Below are positions 9,941 to 22,442 of a stretch of 64,000 bases of DNA, one piece after another; within the stretch, counting starts at the first letter, position 1, and each line of letters starts with the position of its first letter. Source of the DNA: Marasmius tenuissimus (taxonomy: Eukaryota; Basidiomycota; Agaricomycetes; Agaricales; Marasmiaceae); assembly GCA_029532415.1 (NCBI GenBank), contig JAQOTA010000070.1, forward strand, positions 310,001-374,000. Direction: 5' to 3'. The notes beneath the pieces are model-generated. The model was not told the DNA's origin and did not search any database. It saw only the letters and a program-made list of their open reading frames with translations. The translations under genes were made by a program, and so were the position numbers.

Positions 9941-12900
9941 TCAAGTCAACCTCTTACAATGATCTGGGTTTCCTTCAGGATTCAACGCCCACACAGGGAA
10001 AGGCCTGACTTTGCCGCCCGCGCCTCCGACGGCGAATGAGAAGATGAAAATCATGACTTCCGTGCCTCCATCGAGGGCTGCAGACATCCTGCAAAGCGAG
10101 CGGAAAGGTATAAGCAAGTAGCAACGAGAAGTCGAGGCCAACTCACAAGAAGTTGTACTTCCTGAACCACCTCGGGTGATACCTTCGCAACCAGAACTGA
10201 CTGATGAGACAGAGAACAAATGTCATGAAGACTGCTGAGCTGATCCCGGCTGCGTATTTTCATGGAGAGTAAGAGAGCATAATCCACCTCAGCGCAAGGT
10301 AGAGAAACTCACTGTAAAGATACCCGATGTTGAACGTCAAGATCGGCGTGATGACCTTGTCAAATTTGGCATTCGGGAATCGTTTGTGTAACAACCAGAA
10401 CGGGATGGGCACAAAGAGACCAATGAGGATCGACATCGGGATGATTCCGTACCGGCCAGAGGGGGTGTACAGGTGTTTCGCCAGGGCACCCCAAGCAATC
10501 CTAGATAAATCCCGAGTCAGATTGTGCGTGAAAAGACTCGAGAAAACACCACGACAAACTCACGCATCGCTATTGAAACTCTGAACAACAGCCCCGCTCC
10601 ACACGTTCGTTCCCTGCACACTCAACAGCAGGTCTCTATTCGCAGAGATGACGACCTTCATGATGATATAGTTCAACAGTGCACCAATCACCGCTCCTAG
10701 GCATTGCATCGTGAATGTAACCCTGGGCGGACATTTGGTGTATTGGCCCATTTTGAGGTCCCGAGCCATACTGCGGCCTTGTTCGGTGCTGTTGTAGGCA
10801 TACATGGTGAAGTACATGTTTGGGCGAGGCTTCCCGGGCACGAGGGCGGCACCGAGCATGCGAGCAATGTCTTGGGTGTTGCAGACAAAACTGAAAGAAA
10901 GAATGAGAAGGGGGTAGCGGGAACAAGCGTGTACAGAGAAACCCACCAAAGGATTGCGTAGAGTGTAGTAATAATCGGCAAGAACAGCGCCGCAAAGCCG
11001 ACTGCGATAAAGTATGCCCACCTAGGATCCGGTTCGGGGGTTTAGCGTTTTCCTTCACTGGAGGCTGGTTACTAAAGGAAAAGACGACTCACCAAGGAAG
11101 CTGCGAATGGCCCGTATAATTCGTCGCCATACCAATCGCCACCGAAACGACAAACATAGCGGTATACCACCAGTACGGGACCTCCTTGTACACTTTCATC
11201 TTCTCGTAGTGCGCTGGAAAGGACACAACTATTCAGCAGCTAGAACGGAGAACGACAAGATCACTTACGGTCGATAACGTCCCCTTTCCTCCCATCCCAC
11301 ACCGCTCTCCACACCATCTTTCCATTCCAAATCGCCATATGCGTAATCGTGGCACCAAAGCTCAAACTAGCTGCAACCTTATAGATGGCCGTGCTCGTTG
11401 TAAACCAAGGCAGTCCGTAGGCAGCGAGTTTCTCTTCGTTGAGCGTGAAGTCGTCGTTGAGAATCATGGTTTGGTCGTACTCGGAGCCGTCGGAACGATA
11501 GAGGAGTTGACCAAGGAAGGGGAAGGATCGGGCGGACCAGACATTGTTGGCATAAGCGCCGCAGAAAAGGACACTGAAAAGGTTGGAGGACAAAAGTCCA
11601 AGTATAAGCGGGAGATCGGAACTAAGAGGGGTGATAGACTTACATGCAGATGAGCATTCCCGCTGGAGGGCGACAAAAGGAAGGTAGAAAGGACCAGAAC
11701 GCGATCAGAACCCAATAAGAGAGGGTGAGTCGATGAACATACCATAACTAGACAACTGAGTCTGAATAGGCTGGAACAAGGCACCGTAGGCAGACCCTCC
11801 ACTTCCGATGTATTGCCAATCTGTAGAACATTCATCATTTCTCTGAGTACCAATTCTTTCACGCAAATCGGTCGCGAGAGATAGACTCACCCAAATTGAT
11901 CGAAAACAGCCCCAAACCTTCGTTCCCAGCTGCACCCCCAAATATTCTGGTCACCCAAGCACTATCCTTCCTCGCAAGACAGAAGATGGACACCCCGGTA
12001 AGGGTCGGGGCAATGTACTCAGGGAACCACTCCCAGACGACTGCAAATTAAGGAGAAGTCAACAAACGGAGAAAGACCAGAAGGAACAAGGGTAACAAGA
12101 GACATACATATCCCAACGAACAAGATCCAGAAAAACTTGAGCCTCTTCTTCTGTAGCACGTTATCCTGTCCACGATGTAACACATCCATCATCTGAACCG
12201 TCGGCATCAAGTTGGGGAAGACGATATACGTCGGGTACACCAGGAAAGTTCGCATCATGCCTACAAGGGAGAACATCAATCAGCTATCACACACATACCC
12301 CTCTCAAACGAAGAAAACTCACCAGCCAACCCATACCCCAACAGTTGGCTCCCGAGCAACGTAAACACCGCGACAGCTGTATTGGGCGTAATCCCGTAGA
12401 ACAAGTCATACGCTGCAAAGATGTTAATCGCCAACGCTCCATGGGTCGCTGCAGCACTCATGATCAAGATCCCCGTATGCTCCTTGATGTTGAATTTGCT
12501 CGGGTTCATCCAGCGCCAAAATCCCGCCGGGAGGATAGGAGGAGTTTGGAGCGCAGGATTGGAGTTTCCAGGACCAGGAATGACGTAGTGGAACAGACGA
12601 CCGAGGATGTAGGCAAACGTTTGGAGGAAGAGTTGGGAGACGTAGACGGTTTGGGGGCGGAAAGCCTAGAGTTTGTTAGGTGGTTAGCTTCGAGAGGAGT
12701 CGAATGGCAGAACGTACGAAAATCTGGCTGAGAACTGCTCCAAAGCACGAAAGCGCGATAGAAATGGACCATAGCCTGAACGTCCAAACAGGCTCCGTCG
12801 GGTCGTCTTCGAGCGAAACAAGACGGAGGGCCCAGTCGTCAGACGTTTCTAGTGAGGTGATCATAGAGTCATTCGCCGCCCTATTGATTACGACGAGGAG

Positions 12901-13117
12901 AACCGCACGTACCAATAGGCCTCTCCTTCCCATCCTCACCCAAATCGATCGCACGAACGTTCTCATAGACATCTCCGACGTCCAATCGTCCGTCCAGTAC
13001 CAGCTTCTCCGACAGCGGTAGCCCGCTTGTGAGCGTCGGGAGCTCGACTGGCTTCTCATCTTCAATGGACGCCTTCTCGTCCATCGGCGTCTGTGGTTTG
13101 TCGTCCTTCAAGCTCAT
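9941..13117 (-). CDS. OPT-family oligopeptide transporter
   Basis: Fourteen exons (12913-13117, 12718-12848, 12323-12665, 12108-12260, 11891-12040, 11743-11820, 11644-11662, 11269-11573, 11093-11213, 10947-11021, 10564-10890, 10313-10500, 10147-10249, 9941-10088) join in phase into 781 residues, a usual length for fungal OPT proteins. These are proton-coupled importers of small peptides (or metal-chelate relatives) in the plasma membrane. Family marks include VYENVRAID, DDPTEPVWTFRLW, FNIKEHT, FGGAAGNEGLGLFS, DWQYIGSGG, GQYTKCPPR and, near the end, YHPRWFRKYNFLMSAALDGG. Many hydrophobic segments fit the 14-16 membrane helices of the family. The usual NPGPFNIKEH reads NPSKFNIKEH, so the conserved GP is changed. 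The N-terminus is hydrophilic and cytosolic. A TATA box precedes the ATG. Exon 7 is only 19 nt. Confidence 0.95.
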
Positions 13118-13202
13118 CGCAACAAATTGGACGAGGGAACGTAAGGGGAAGAAGGCGGGGGGAAAAGACCACACGACTACACGACCAACGCCTGAGGTCC
13201 AG

Positions 13203-13210
13203 TTTTTATA
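13203..13210 (-). promoter_or_regulatory. TATA box of the OPT gene
   Basis: The minus strand reads AGTATAAAAACTGG, placing TATAAAAA 86-93 bp before the ATG at 13117. It resembles the arrangement seen for the thaumatin gene. Confidence 0.55.
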
Positions 13211-14021
13211 CTATTTGGGACTCCACGATAACGAATGTATTTCTGGAATTAGAAGCCCAAATATCATAAGAGAGAAGACAGGCCCCTCCCGAGTGGTACG
13301 CATCGTACCTTCTGACCTCGTGATCCAGATTCTGGTAAGAACGGTCCAGCCGGAGTGGTTAGCGACAGATAGTGGGTCCCATGATTAGCGAGTTGGGTGG
13401 GAGTGGTGACTGTCGTCTGTGAATATTTGAATGGCCGTGTGGACCCCTGGATCGTTTAAGGTGAGGGCCGATAGGTCGTCCATTCATATGACAATTCGTA
13501 CCTTCAAACTGATGTTTCATTCTCCAACAGACCTGAAGCTTCTACGAACCTCGAACCTGCAAAACTCGAAAGTGAAAGCCGGAAAAACCTTCTGTCAGGT
13601 CCAGGTCCCGTTTGAAATCAGCTATGAATTCGATACGACGCTACTAGAGGTCAGATGTCGATGTTCATGGAGAGACTCAACGTTATATTTAGGACGCCAT
13701 ACCGCTCTGACCGTTACCCGCGCGGGGAGGCCCGGTCTATGCGGAACACATTTGTGTTTCTCGCTCGATAGTGAAGCGTTCCAGGTTGTGTGGTCCTTGT
13801 ATTCATAAGAAGCATCATGACCTGTATCAAGTACCGAAAGTTAGACCTCCGTACACTGATAGAATCGTAACAGAAAAACAATTACTATTCGTACAAACTA
13901 ACATCGTGAACAGACTGTCTATCATCATAATCAAAGTCCAGCATGAATTGGGTAGGGTGTGGAGGGGCAAGAAAAGCGCAACTCAGCTTATCGACGAGAT
14001 AAGAACACAAATCCATCCCTA
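13211..14021. other. Intergenic between OPT promoter and DHHC gene 3' end
   Basis: This holds the upstream region of the OPT gene and the 3' flank of the palmitoyltransferase gene. Open frames here are short, lack splice partners and show no motif. I see nothing else. Confidence 0.6.
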
Positions 14022-15754
14022 TCATCTAAGCTCCTCCGGCCACTCGTCTCTTCTCCTCCACCTCCCGACCTTATCAAACCTCGGATTGACCTCATAATCC
14101 AACCCCCACTCCTTCGGTTTCCTCAACTTGAGCGGTAACACCCACGCTACCCAACCCCACGGGTTCTCCGCTGACCTACCCGCAGACCCCATGGTATCCT
14201 CCCACCCCTTACGCGCATTACCCAACCACCAGATATTCCCCTCTCTCCCAATCCTACCCCATTCCTTATCCCACTCCTTCCGAACTTTGGTTTTGGACGA
14301 GACATCCCATAGAGGAAACACTCGAGCGAGAGCCGCATCTTCACGTTCCTGCATCGTACGTTGCATCATCGACTCGACTGTCGTTTGGGATATACAAAGG
14401 AGATGTGTATGGGAGATCATGAGAGCAGCGGTGAAGATGAAGAAGAGACCAGCGAGGGCTATTATCACGATGATTTGTACGTCAATGTCGCCGTCTGCAA
14501 AAGTGTTCGATGCTGAGAAACCGACGAGAGTGCCGAATGTGTAGGCGGTGAAGATTGATGTCGCTTGATTGAAGTTGAGGAAGAACTGGAAAGAAGTCGA
14601 TAGGTCATGAGCGGGGTTTGTATGAAGTGAATGCAGGCATGACGGACCTTGTGGTTACGAGCCCCAACACACTGTCCTATCCATGGACAATGATGGTCGT
14701 ACTTGAGCACACACTGTTCAATGAGCACGTGAGTCAGAATCCACCAAAATCGAGCAGAGATTTACGCACAGTACCACAAGCCCTACAATGATGCGCTCTA
14801 TGAGGCTTGATAAACAGATCCTTCGAGCAATACCGATGTTCCGGCAACAACTGGGGAGTCGTAGGTGGCCGTCGATACGCATTCTGCGCCTCTGCTCTCT
14901 GCAACGCGTGCCTAATTCGTTCAGACCTCTTCCCCGCCCTTCCTCCAGCGTCTCCGTTCTGAGTAGCAACTACCGCAGCGCCGTTGGCGACTGCCGCTGT
15001 TGCGATAGTATTGGGATGAGGTAGAGCATCGAGAGTGCCTGCCTGTGGTTCTGTCTGTGGTGGGTAGGTTTCTTCAGAAAATTGCATGTCTTCATATGAC
15101 GGGCCGCCGATGCTGTCCCGGTTATGATTCGTCAAGGTATGTGTGGTCGGTCCAAGTCCGTGTTCGCCTTGCCCTGAGTGTTCGACGTCTGTTGGTGGTA
15201 CATTTCCGTTGGATACGGTCGCAGGATTTTGTTGATCCTGGTTCATGAACGGCGGTGGCGATTTAGAAACGTACTAGAACGTGCCCTCCGTTAGCATTGC
15301 GGCAGGCCGAGAGATAAAACGAAGTACACACGTCTCGAGCATACCCAGGAGATGTTATTACGACCTTCATAGCAATCCCAAGTCAACCAAACGAGAAAAC
15401 GCTCGACGAAAAGATAAAAACGCACCATCAGATAGGCCCAAAGCATCCACAAGTACAAGATACAAAAAATAACAAGTAGAGCGACTAGAATTAAAGAATC
15501 GCCTAAACATCGCCATCCAAAGAACATGGATTAAGAAACTCACTTCCGGTTCCTTTACTAACACCGTTTCTTCTGCCTCGTATAGCATCAAGACAAAACC
15601 TCCCGATGTAAACGTATCCAGTATATCCCATTATCCCGACTGTGAAGAAGACGACGAGCTTGAGAACGATCCATGGCTGGGGTTTAGGATTGTTATAGCG
15701 CTTTTCACGAGCATTGAATTTGGCTTCTTCGACGACACGACATATTTCGGGCAT
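14022..15754 (-). CDS. DHHC-type protein S-palmitoyltransferase
   Basis: Five exons (15544-15754, 15345-15502, 14770-15273, 14648-14713, 14022-14585) join in phase into 500 residues. Two membrane helices near the N-terminus ([19 protein letters not shown] and [17 protein letters not shown]) are followed by a long hydrophilic insert of about 130 residues. The cysteine-rich domain then reads [37 protein letters not shown], with the DHHC at about residues 297-300. Two more helices and a TTVE (TTxE) motif at about residue 380 follow. DHHC enzymes attach palmitate to cysteines of membrane-associated proteins through an acyl-enzyme on the DHHC cysteine. The C-terminal tail is cytosolic and Trp-rich. 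The four-helix layout fits the PFA3-like group, but orthology cannot be settled here. Intron 1 is short (41 bp). The donor of intron 2 (GTATGC) was chosen because only it keeps the frame. Confidence 0.95.
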
Positions 15755-16099
15755 TCCAGGGAGGGAGGGGAGGGAGAGAGGAATGAAGAAATTGGGTGGC
15801 GAACGGACGAACGAACGGACGCTGGGTAGATGATGGTGGTACGAGTGAAAGTGTGTGAAGGTCGTGCAAATCCGCGATGCCCTGATGCCGAGGTAATTTC
15901 GTCATCGCTTTACGCAGTTCAATTTTCATTTCATCATTCATGTTGGACCTGGAAAACATTGAAAGCACGGTTATGCTCATCGACGGGAACCTTGAGGGCA
16001 CGAGGAAACTGAAGGTGACGGACGTTGTGCACATTGCGCGATAGTACATTTCAAATACATTACTCAAGATGAACAATAAAAGGTAGGCTGACGACCTCC
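15755..16099. other. Upstream region of the DHHC gene
   Basis: These 345 bp hold the promoter of the DHHC gene and the 3' flank of the MYND gene. A GA-rich tract (about 15757-15782) lies just upstream of the ATG. No TATA box is evident. Confidence 0.5.
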
Positions 16100-18336
16100 T
16101 CAACTGACACCAAACACCTTCATCAGATTTTCGAGCAGAGCCAGATTCTCCGGGTGCAACAAGTCCCCTCGGATCTCATTATTAGGACACCTCCCTGACC
16201 TGATCTTCCCGTCGTCCGTTTGAAGGAACTGTCCACGGCCAAACATGTTCGGGCCAGTCATAAAGTTCCGCTTGGTGACCTTGAAACACGATCATGTCAG
16301 CGCCACTCATGAAATGTAACGACTTCGACAACCTACCTGCTCTCCGAGCATGAACGACACCTCAATGAACGTGTACATCTCAGGATTCCCTCTCGGCATC
16401 TTGATCAACTCGGCGTTCTGCAACTTTCGAAGAGGGTCCTCGTCACAGGGATCCGCTGGGATCCGTAAACTCGTAGTCGAAGACAGTGTTCTTCAAATCG
16501 CACTTTCCAAGCGGTATTTCCGGGTCGGTGTAGTCCAGGTACAGAACGAGATGGCTGCCAGGGGTCTTTGGGAATTTTTTCGCGGCAAGAGCTTCAAGAT
16601 GGCAGAGGTGGGTTCGAATGTCGGCGAGGGCGAGGTTGCGGATGAACTGCACGTCACTGGAGCTGAACATCATCTGGCCACCCTCCGCTTCATTCTCTGA
16701 GAAAGGACGGTTAACACAAGGCAAGCTTTGATCAGGATAAGAGGAGGATGGGCCCACCCTCGCGCTCCTGTTGCTTCAGTCGACAGTAGCTCTTATGGCC
16801 ATTCTTCCAATGCTTCCTCTGGCATTCGACCGAACAGTAAGACGCAATAAGACATCCACCGCATCGTTTGAGATCCTTCATCTTGCCAGACACAGAACAC
16901 TAAGGACAAAAAGGTGCGTTCGGAATTTGCGCACAGAATATTCGTTAAAGCACTCACCCCGTCCCAAGCACAGGGCTTGAAGGTCTGTTTCTCGCTGGGC
17001 AAAATATCCAGCAAAACCTTCCTAGTGCCCGAGGCCATCAACAGGTCCATCCAATCGCCCGCCAGGTAGCTTTTACTAATCTTCAAGTCCTCTCCATACT
17101 TTTTCTCCGCCGCCTCCAAAGCATTACTGGTAACCGACACGACAGAACCAATAACCAAACCTCTCACAAGCGTATGTCCAATAATATGCTGCAGACAATC
17201 CTTCGTAAACTTGTCCAGCTTTTCGAGCATATCGAGTTGCCCAAGAGTAACGATAGCGTGGATCAACCCATTCTTCACCGCTTGCCGAATATACGGAAAC
17301 CCCAGACCCCGAATCAGCTGAAACCGAAGCGACACAATCGACGCGCAAATCACACTAAGCAGCTGAACCTTGTACACCTTCTCCGAGCTCTCATCGTCGA
17401 TCAACTTTATTGCCTTGCAAAGCGCCGTAGTCAACATACCAACCGCGTTCCGATCGAGCATCAAGTTGGTGAAATAGTGCCCAGGGAAACGCATCGTCGC
17501 CGACATGAGGTTCACCATCAACGAAATCGACCGCGCTGGCATTGGGTTCTCGTTTAACAAAGCCCGGAACCGGTCTCGTATGGCGTTTGGTATCTCGACG
17601 GGTTGCTCTGGGTCCTTTCCGATGTCGCCGAGGGTGTTGAGTTGCTCCCAGGTGATTTCGTGGGATATCTTCTGAAATAAATCTGCGTAGTAATCCCTGT
17701 ACGAATCTGTATCGGGACATTCCATCCAATAACGAAACAACATCGCATGAACGCCTGTTTCTGTAGAACTCTTGATGCCGTTCCGGATAGCTTCGACGGT
17801 ATAGAGGTTGGCGAATGCGAGGTGGATAGTTTTGGAGAGTTCGCTCGCCTTCTTTGGGTCCTTCATACGTTGCTTGCAGAGGTAATTTGCCCATTTGACT
17901 AGTCCGCCGAACGATTCGATGACGAGCTCGCGTAGATCTGGCCGTGACTGGAGGGTTTCTTCGATTGAATTGAGAGATAAGCCTTTGAAAGCAACCAATG
18001 CCTTCTCAGACGCATCCTCTGGATCGTCTGTCGGAGGAGTTACTCGAACGGGTATGTTCTTCGGATTGAGGATGTGTAAGAAAGTTCGAAGGAGAATTGC
18101 GAGCTTTAACGGGTCGGTGTCATATCCAGTGAGGACACCCGCAACAAAAACCTTCAACGAAGTGACGTCCATTTTGCGAAGATCGAACGCAGTCTGGGTA
18201 CATGAAAAAAAAAAAACGATGAGTAGGTGCACAGAAAGGAGCCAGTTTCTCGACGCACCTCTGCCTCTGGTCTACTTCTGAGAGTCTCCATCACAGTTCG
18301 ATCCATCTCGTCCATATCACGGTCATAAAAAGACAT
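16100..18336 (-). CDS. MYND zinc-finger protein with apparent frameshift
   Basis: Five exons (18259-18336, 16958-18193, 16758-16899, 16337-16696, 16100-16279) give about 661 residues if a 10-bp duplication is discounted. Residues 27-438 are a helical repeat-like region without a named motif. A MYND finger begins at about residue 439: C-x-V-S, CGGC, YCSVEC, H and C spaced as in the family, but the second zinc ligand is Ser (CSVSG rather than CxxC). MYND domains bind proline-rich peptides in partner proteins. After the finger, the frame ends at TGA within GGATCCCAGCGGATCCCTGT (about 16444-16465). Removing one 10-bp unit restores FTDPCDEDPLRKLQ and continues to a natural C-terminus at 16100. No GT-AG intron can absorb the shift. 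It may be a true mutation or a sequence error. Confidence 0.8.
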
Positions 18337-18752
18337 CGATACTCAGTCGACGGTCGTCGATACAGGTTGGTTGGCAGGAGCAGACGGTGGTGGTACAGGT
18401 TTCGGGAAAAGGGCTTGTCACCGCGCGGATGTAGACCGAATTGCCAATTTGCCGGCGGGGGGCCTCGGCCCATGGGTGCCAGTGGGTCCCACTCTTATGT
18501 AGGTAAGTAAGTAAACAAGAACCCGCGCTGCGGCTTAAGGAATGTAGCGGTCGTATTGACCAAACCTAAGACCAAAAAAATGCAACCCTGTATACTAGCA
18601 AGATTGAAAGATGTGTACAGTAGTAATGCATCAGACCGTATGTATATCAACGGTAAAGCCAAGGTAAAAAATACTTAAAGGAGTGTTGTTAGCGATAGAA
18701 ATAAAGCATGTAGTAAAGTACAAAAAAAGCAGACAAGCAAACAGTCCTACGA
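18337..18752. other. Intergenic, shared upstream and downstream flanks
   Basis: The MYND promoter region and the 3' flank of the membrane-protein gene meet here. A short GTAAGTAAGTAA run lies near 18502. No gene or further motif is supported. Confidence 0.5.
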
Positions 18753-20424
18753 CTACCTCCCCGGTAAATCTCCATACGCAGGCGGTAATCTCCCAGACAC
18801 AGTCCTATTCAGATCAGAGGGAAACACCGGACCTCCATCGGCATGCCTACCATTTTCAGCCGTAGAAGCCGACACAGACCGATTACCACTCGCGCTCGAA
18901 GAAGGCGCACTCGAAGTCCGCGACGTCTCCGTCGGCGAAAGATTCTGAACGCCACGTGGGGCAGGTTTCGGAGGTCTCGAGCTCACGAACGGTACAGGCG
19001 TCTCCACATGGTACCGGTTGGGATGCAACACAGTATCGTTGATCCCCGCAAAACGAGGTTCCGACGGAAGCTCGTGGAACGTATACGGTTGGACGTCGGG
19101 AGTTTTGGGTTTCGTAGTGCGGGTTTTGGAAGTGTAGATGCAATAGAATGTGATGCCCGCTATGATAGCAGCGATGACGATAGCAATGCCCACAGCGATC
19201 CCGGCAATGGCTCCTGCTTCTATCCCCTTCTTTTCGGTCGATGCGGAATCTGAGTTGGAAGGCTGGGTCCCCGTGGGTAGGACACCACTCGCAGAGTTGG
19301 ATAGACTGGTGGTGGCACTCCCTTCGGGACATATCTGGAACAATTCCTTTGCGGGATCCCGGGATTCGTCTGTGGCATTTTTCATGGCTTTGACGATCTG
19401 GTCCCTAACGTAACCGCTGAAAAAGAGGGAATGAGTTTATCGCCCGACTTCATGGAGCCAAGTTGTGTATTCGAACTCACAAGAACCTTCAAAGATGTGA
19501 GCATTGGGTAGCGACAATACAGAAGGGATACGCACCATGCCCCATCATTCAACCAAGTGATTCTGTAGATGAGGTCAAATATCCTGATGCCTTGCTGACA
19601 TACAGAGGTCTGGACAGAGGCCGGGAGGCTAGCACATCGGGGGTTAAACATTGGGACAACTTTCATTTCACTCAGGCTGAACTCACGTTCGGTTATGGAC
19701 CGTCGGACACCACGGAGCGTCCTGGATTCCGCCCGACAGGTACAGTTGATAAGTACCGTTTTCTAGGGAAGTCAGGAACCGAGTTATCAGCAAGACAGGT
19801 AGAATTTGAGGTACGCGGCGACATACTGGCATCCTTTCCACCTCCTTGCTGACATCTAAATTCGTGTACCGTCAGCCCCAAAGATTTTGAATCATCTTGT
19901 AAGGATCGCGTACGCCAGGCACATCATACTGAGAGCAAATGCCACAGTATTACAGCAACACTCGGCTAATATGTGGAACCATTAGCAAAGTTGGCAAGAA
20001 CGTTTTTCGGAAGGGGGGTACCAACATTTCGCAGGATCCGGCTCTCTACAAACATCCGCTGGGAGTTGAGTGCTCAACGTAGTGACCCGGTCTGGGGGAA
20101 AAAATGATCGTCAGGTGATCTGCGGGTGTAGTGTCAACTTCAAACGAGTGGCGTACAGTCCGGAGTGCAGATTTGTCGCAAACGTTCATAAGTTTTGCCT
20201 GAAGAGAAGAAAAAAAAAGACTTTGGATTAGATGAAGGTGAATGCCTCTCCAAAGGGGTTGATTACGCACAGGGTGTCTCTCCTGAGTACTGTCTATACC
20301 AATCCAGGCTATCCTTCTCCGAAACTTCACATGTCTCTGTCCCTGCGACAGCGCCTAGAGCTTCCCGAGGATAAAATGAGGAGAGAAGGAGAGCTGAGCC
20401 GATGAATCGCCATGCGCGTAGCAT
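18753..20424 (-). CDS. Single-pass membrane protein with Cys-rich ectodomain
   Basis: Nine exons (20271-20424, 20157-20198, 20026-20091, 19914-19965, 19827-19855, 19687-19762, 19536-19628, 19481-19486, 18753-19416) join in phase into 393 residues. A signal peptide (MLRAWRFIGSALLLSSFYP) leads into an ectodomain with the hallmarks of an Agaricomycete membrane-protein family of unknown function: GETPCKTYERLRQIC, ECCCNTVAFALSMMCLAC, GTYQLYLSGG, PASVQTSVCQQGIRI, DGAWFF. A Ser/Thr-rich stalk, one helix at about residues 241-267 (GAIAGIAVGIAIVIAAIIAG) and a Pro/Ser-rich cytosolic tail follow, so the topology is type I. The layout recalls wall-stress sensors, but that is inference. Exon 8 is a 6-nt microexon (GTTCTT) that completes WFF. 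No other gene overlaps. Confidence 0.85.
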
Positions 20425-22442
20425 CGTAGTCGGGGTGGGGGAGAAAAAGAGAGATAGAAATATGTCCTCCCAGCGCTCTCTAGAGCCTTGAGAGCATTAC
20501 AACTTTGGTTCAGGGTACGAATGATGGTATCATTGTCAAGGAGTTTTCAATGCGGTAACGGGTCGCCCGTGAAACCCTCTGAAACCCTTTGAAGTCGGCT
20601 AAGTAGTAGCTCAGGGATTCTGACATTCAATTGAAAACGGCCTGGATTCCGCTTGAAGCCTGCTGCAAGCAATCGAACGCGAAGCCTTGCTTGGACCGTT
20701 TGTAACTTGCAAGAGCCTCTCCTCTACGAACTGCAGCAGGTATTGCGAAAAGACATGTGAACCTTCGTGCTGTAGCAGATAGCTTGTAGAACGCCAGGGC
20801 CATATCCCAATGGGAAAGATTCGGTAAAATCTAACAGGGAGATCCGATACTATTGGAAGCTATTGGACGAGACACGGTAAAGTGGTTAATTTATGTAAAG
20901 GCTTGTCATTAGAGCTCACCTACCTCAGGTTTTATCTTTTCTGGAACTAGTTGGCCCCATCTTGCCTGGCTTGTAGGACATTACAGTTTCAGGATGAGGA
21001 CGGAAGGGCTTGTCGGCGCCGCAGTAAAATCGGAGGGTGGAGACAGACGGTGTTGAATTATCACGTGGATGCGGCCCGAGAGTCCGGGCCAGAACTTGTA
21101 GGTCCTTGCAGATCCAATCTTCCTGCATTGACGTCAACCGCCACAATCAACTTTAAATCAGTATTTCTTCGGACGTCACACCTCAAGATGAGTGGCGCAA
21201 GCAATGGATACCTCTGCGATAGCCCAATGTTGTGAGGTTCGACAATGACAAGTGTTTTTCGATTTTATCTGCAGCCAGTGGGCCTTGCATAGGACGCGCG
21301 ACTGTGATCAGATAGGAGCGCCCAGCTAGTTTAAAGCTGTACCCGACGTTTTAGCATCAACAAACGGGGCAGTACTATAGTCAATAGATGCGCTCAAACT
21401 CTCACGCAGCAACAATAGTTTCCAAAGCCTTGTTCATCTCGACAAGGATCAGGCTGCGTGCGCAGTTCTCAAAGAACCACGCAAGGATTACCCTACTCAA
21501 TTCAATACAGCTCGATTTGGACACTCTTGAACCTCAGAAGCCTCGTGGTGCGAGGCCCCCGGTTGGCATAGTACTTCAGGCGCTGGTCTTGATCACAGAA
21601 CTTCCAATTTCTCCATGAGGCTGGGCGGAAGCACAGTAATCTTATGCTTCAAATCCCGGGAGTCTACATCCGGTGTGCCAGTTTCTCAAGGATCGGAAGC
21701 CTGAAGGAAAGTCCTCTCCGCCGGGAAATGGTCCCGTCGTGAACATGCAGGAGTATAGTAATACTATGCTTCAAATCGGATTCCAACTTCCGCATAATTC
21801 TCACGGGAAAACCTAGAGAAAAGTCCTCATTGCTGAAAATGGTCCCATCATGAGCATGGTGGCCGCAGTCTGAAGTTGGTATCCTTCAATTTCTAGTCCT
21901 TGTGATTGACAGTGATCAATCTCCCTATACAAACTCATGAAAAAGCTCCACTGAACGTACCAGGCTTTCTCTCGGCGCGATCATATTTACGCGTCCAGGT
22001 ACAATAGTTCCGTCGATCCTCCATGGCGTCTTGCTGTAGTCACTGAGCTCGAAGGCTAAGTTCAGCGACTTGACCGTCTTACCCCGAATAATCGTCGAGT
22101 TCAGTAGCTCATGGGCTGTTACTTGTCAGTATGTACTCAGTTGCCAATCAACCAATCATCCGCAGACCCCCTCAACCATCATCCATGATTGCCGAATTCG
22201 GACTGCGTAAAATGTATGGAGAAACTTCCGGGGACTGAGGGCCGCAGTAGCGTCCAGAAACATAAATACAAAAGACCAAAAAAAATCATGCTTTCCGAAC
22301 CTACCATTCCCACTTGGCGGGAGGACGGATAATTTTCTGACGCAACTGCTTTGTACTGGCCGCGCCGCGGGGCATTGATGACGAGGTGCCTTATTCAATG
22401 CTACAACGGGCGCCTAACGCACTTCTTTCTCACACCACCACC
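20425..22442. other. 2-kb intergenic region with a degenerate duplication
   Basis: No coding region can be supported; open frames are short and unspliced. The notable content is a diverged tandem duplication at 21635-21858, listed separately. The right end holds the promoter of the gene at 22443. Confidence 0.55.
21635..21858 (+). repeat. Degenerate tandem duplication (about 120 and 100 bp)
   Basis: Unit 1 (21635-21756) and unit 2 (21757-21858) both start AGTAATNNTATGCTTCAAATC and both end with a variant of GAAAATGGTCCCRTCRTGANCATG. The middle shares AAAGTCCTC. Unit 2 is about 20 bp shorter. The divergence suggests an old event; there is no coding content. Confidence 0.75.
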
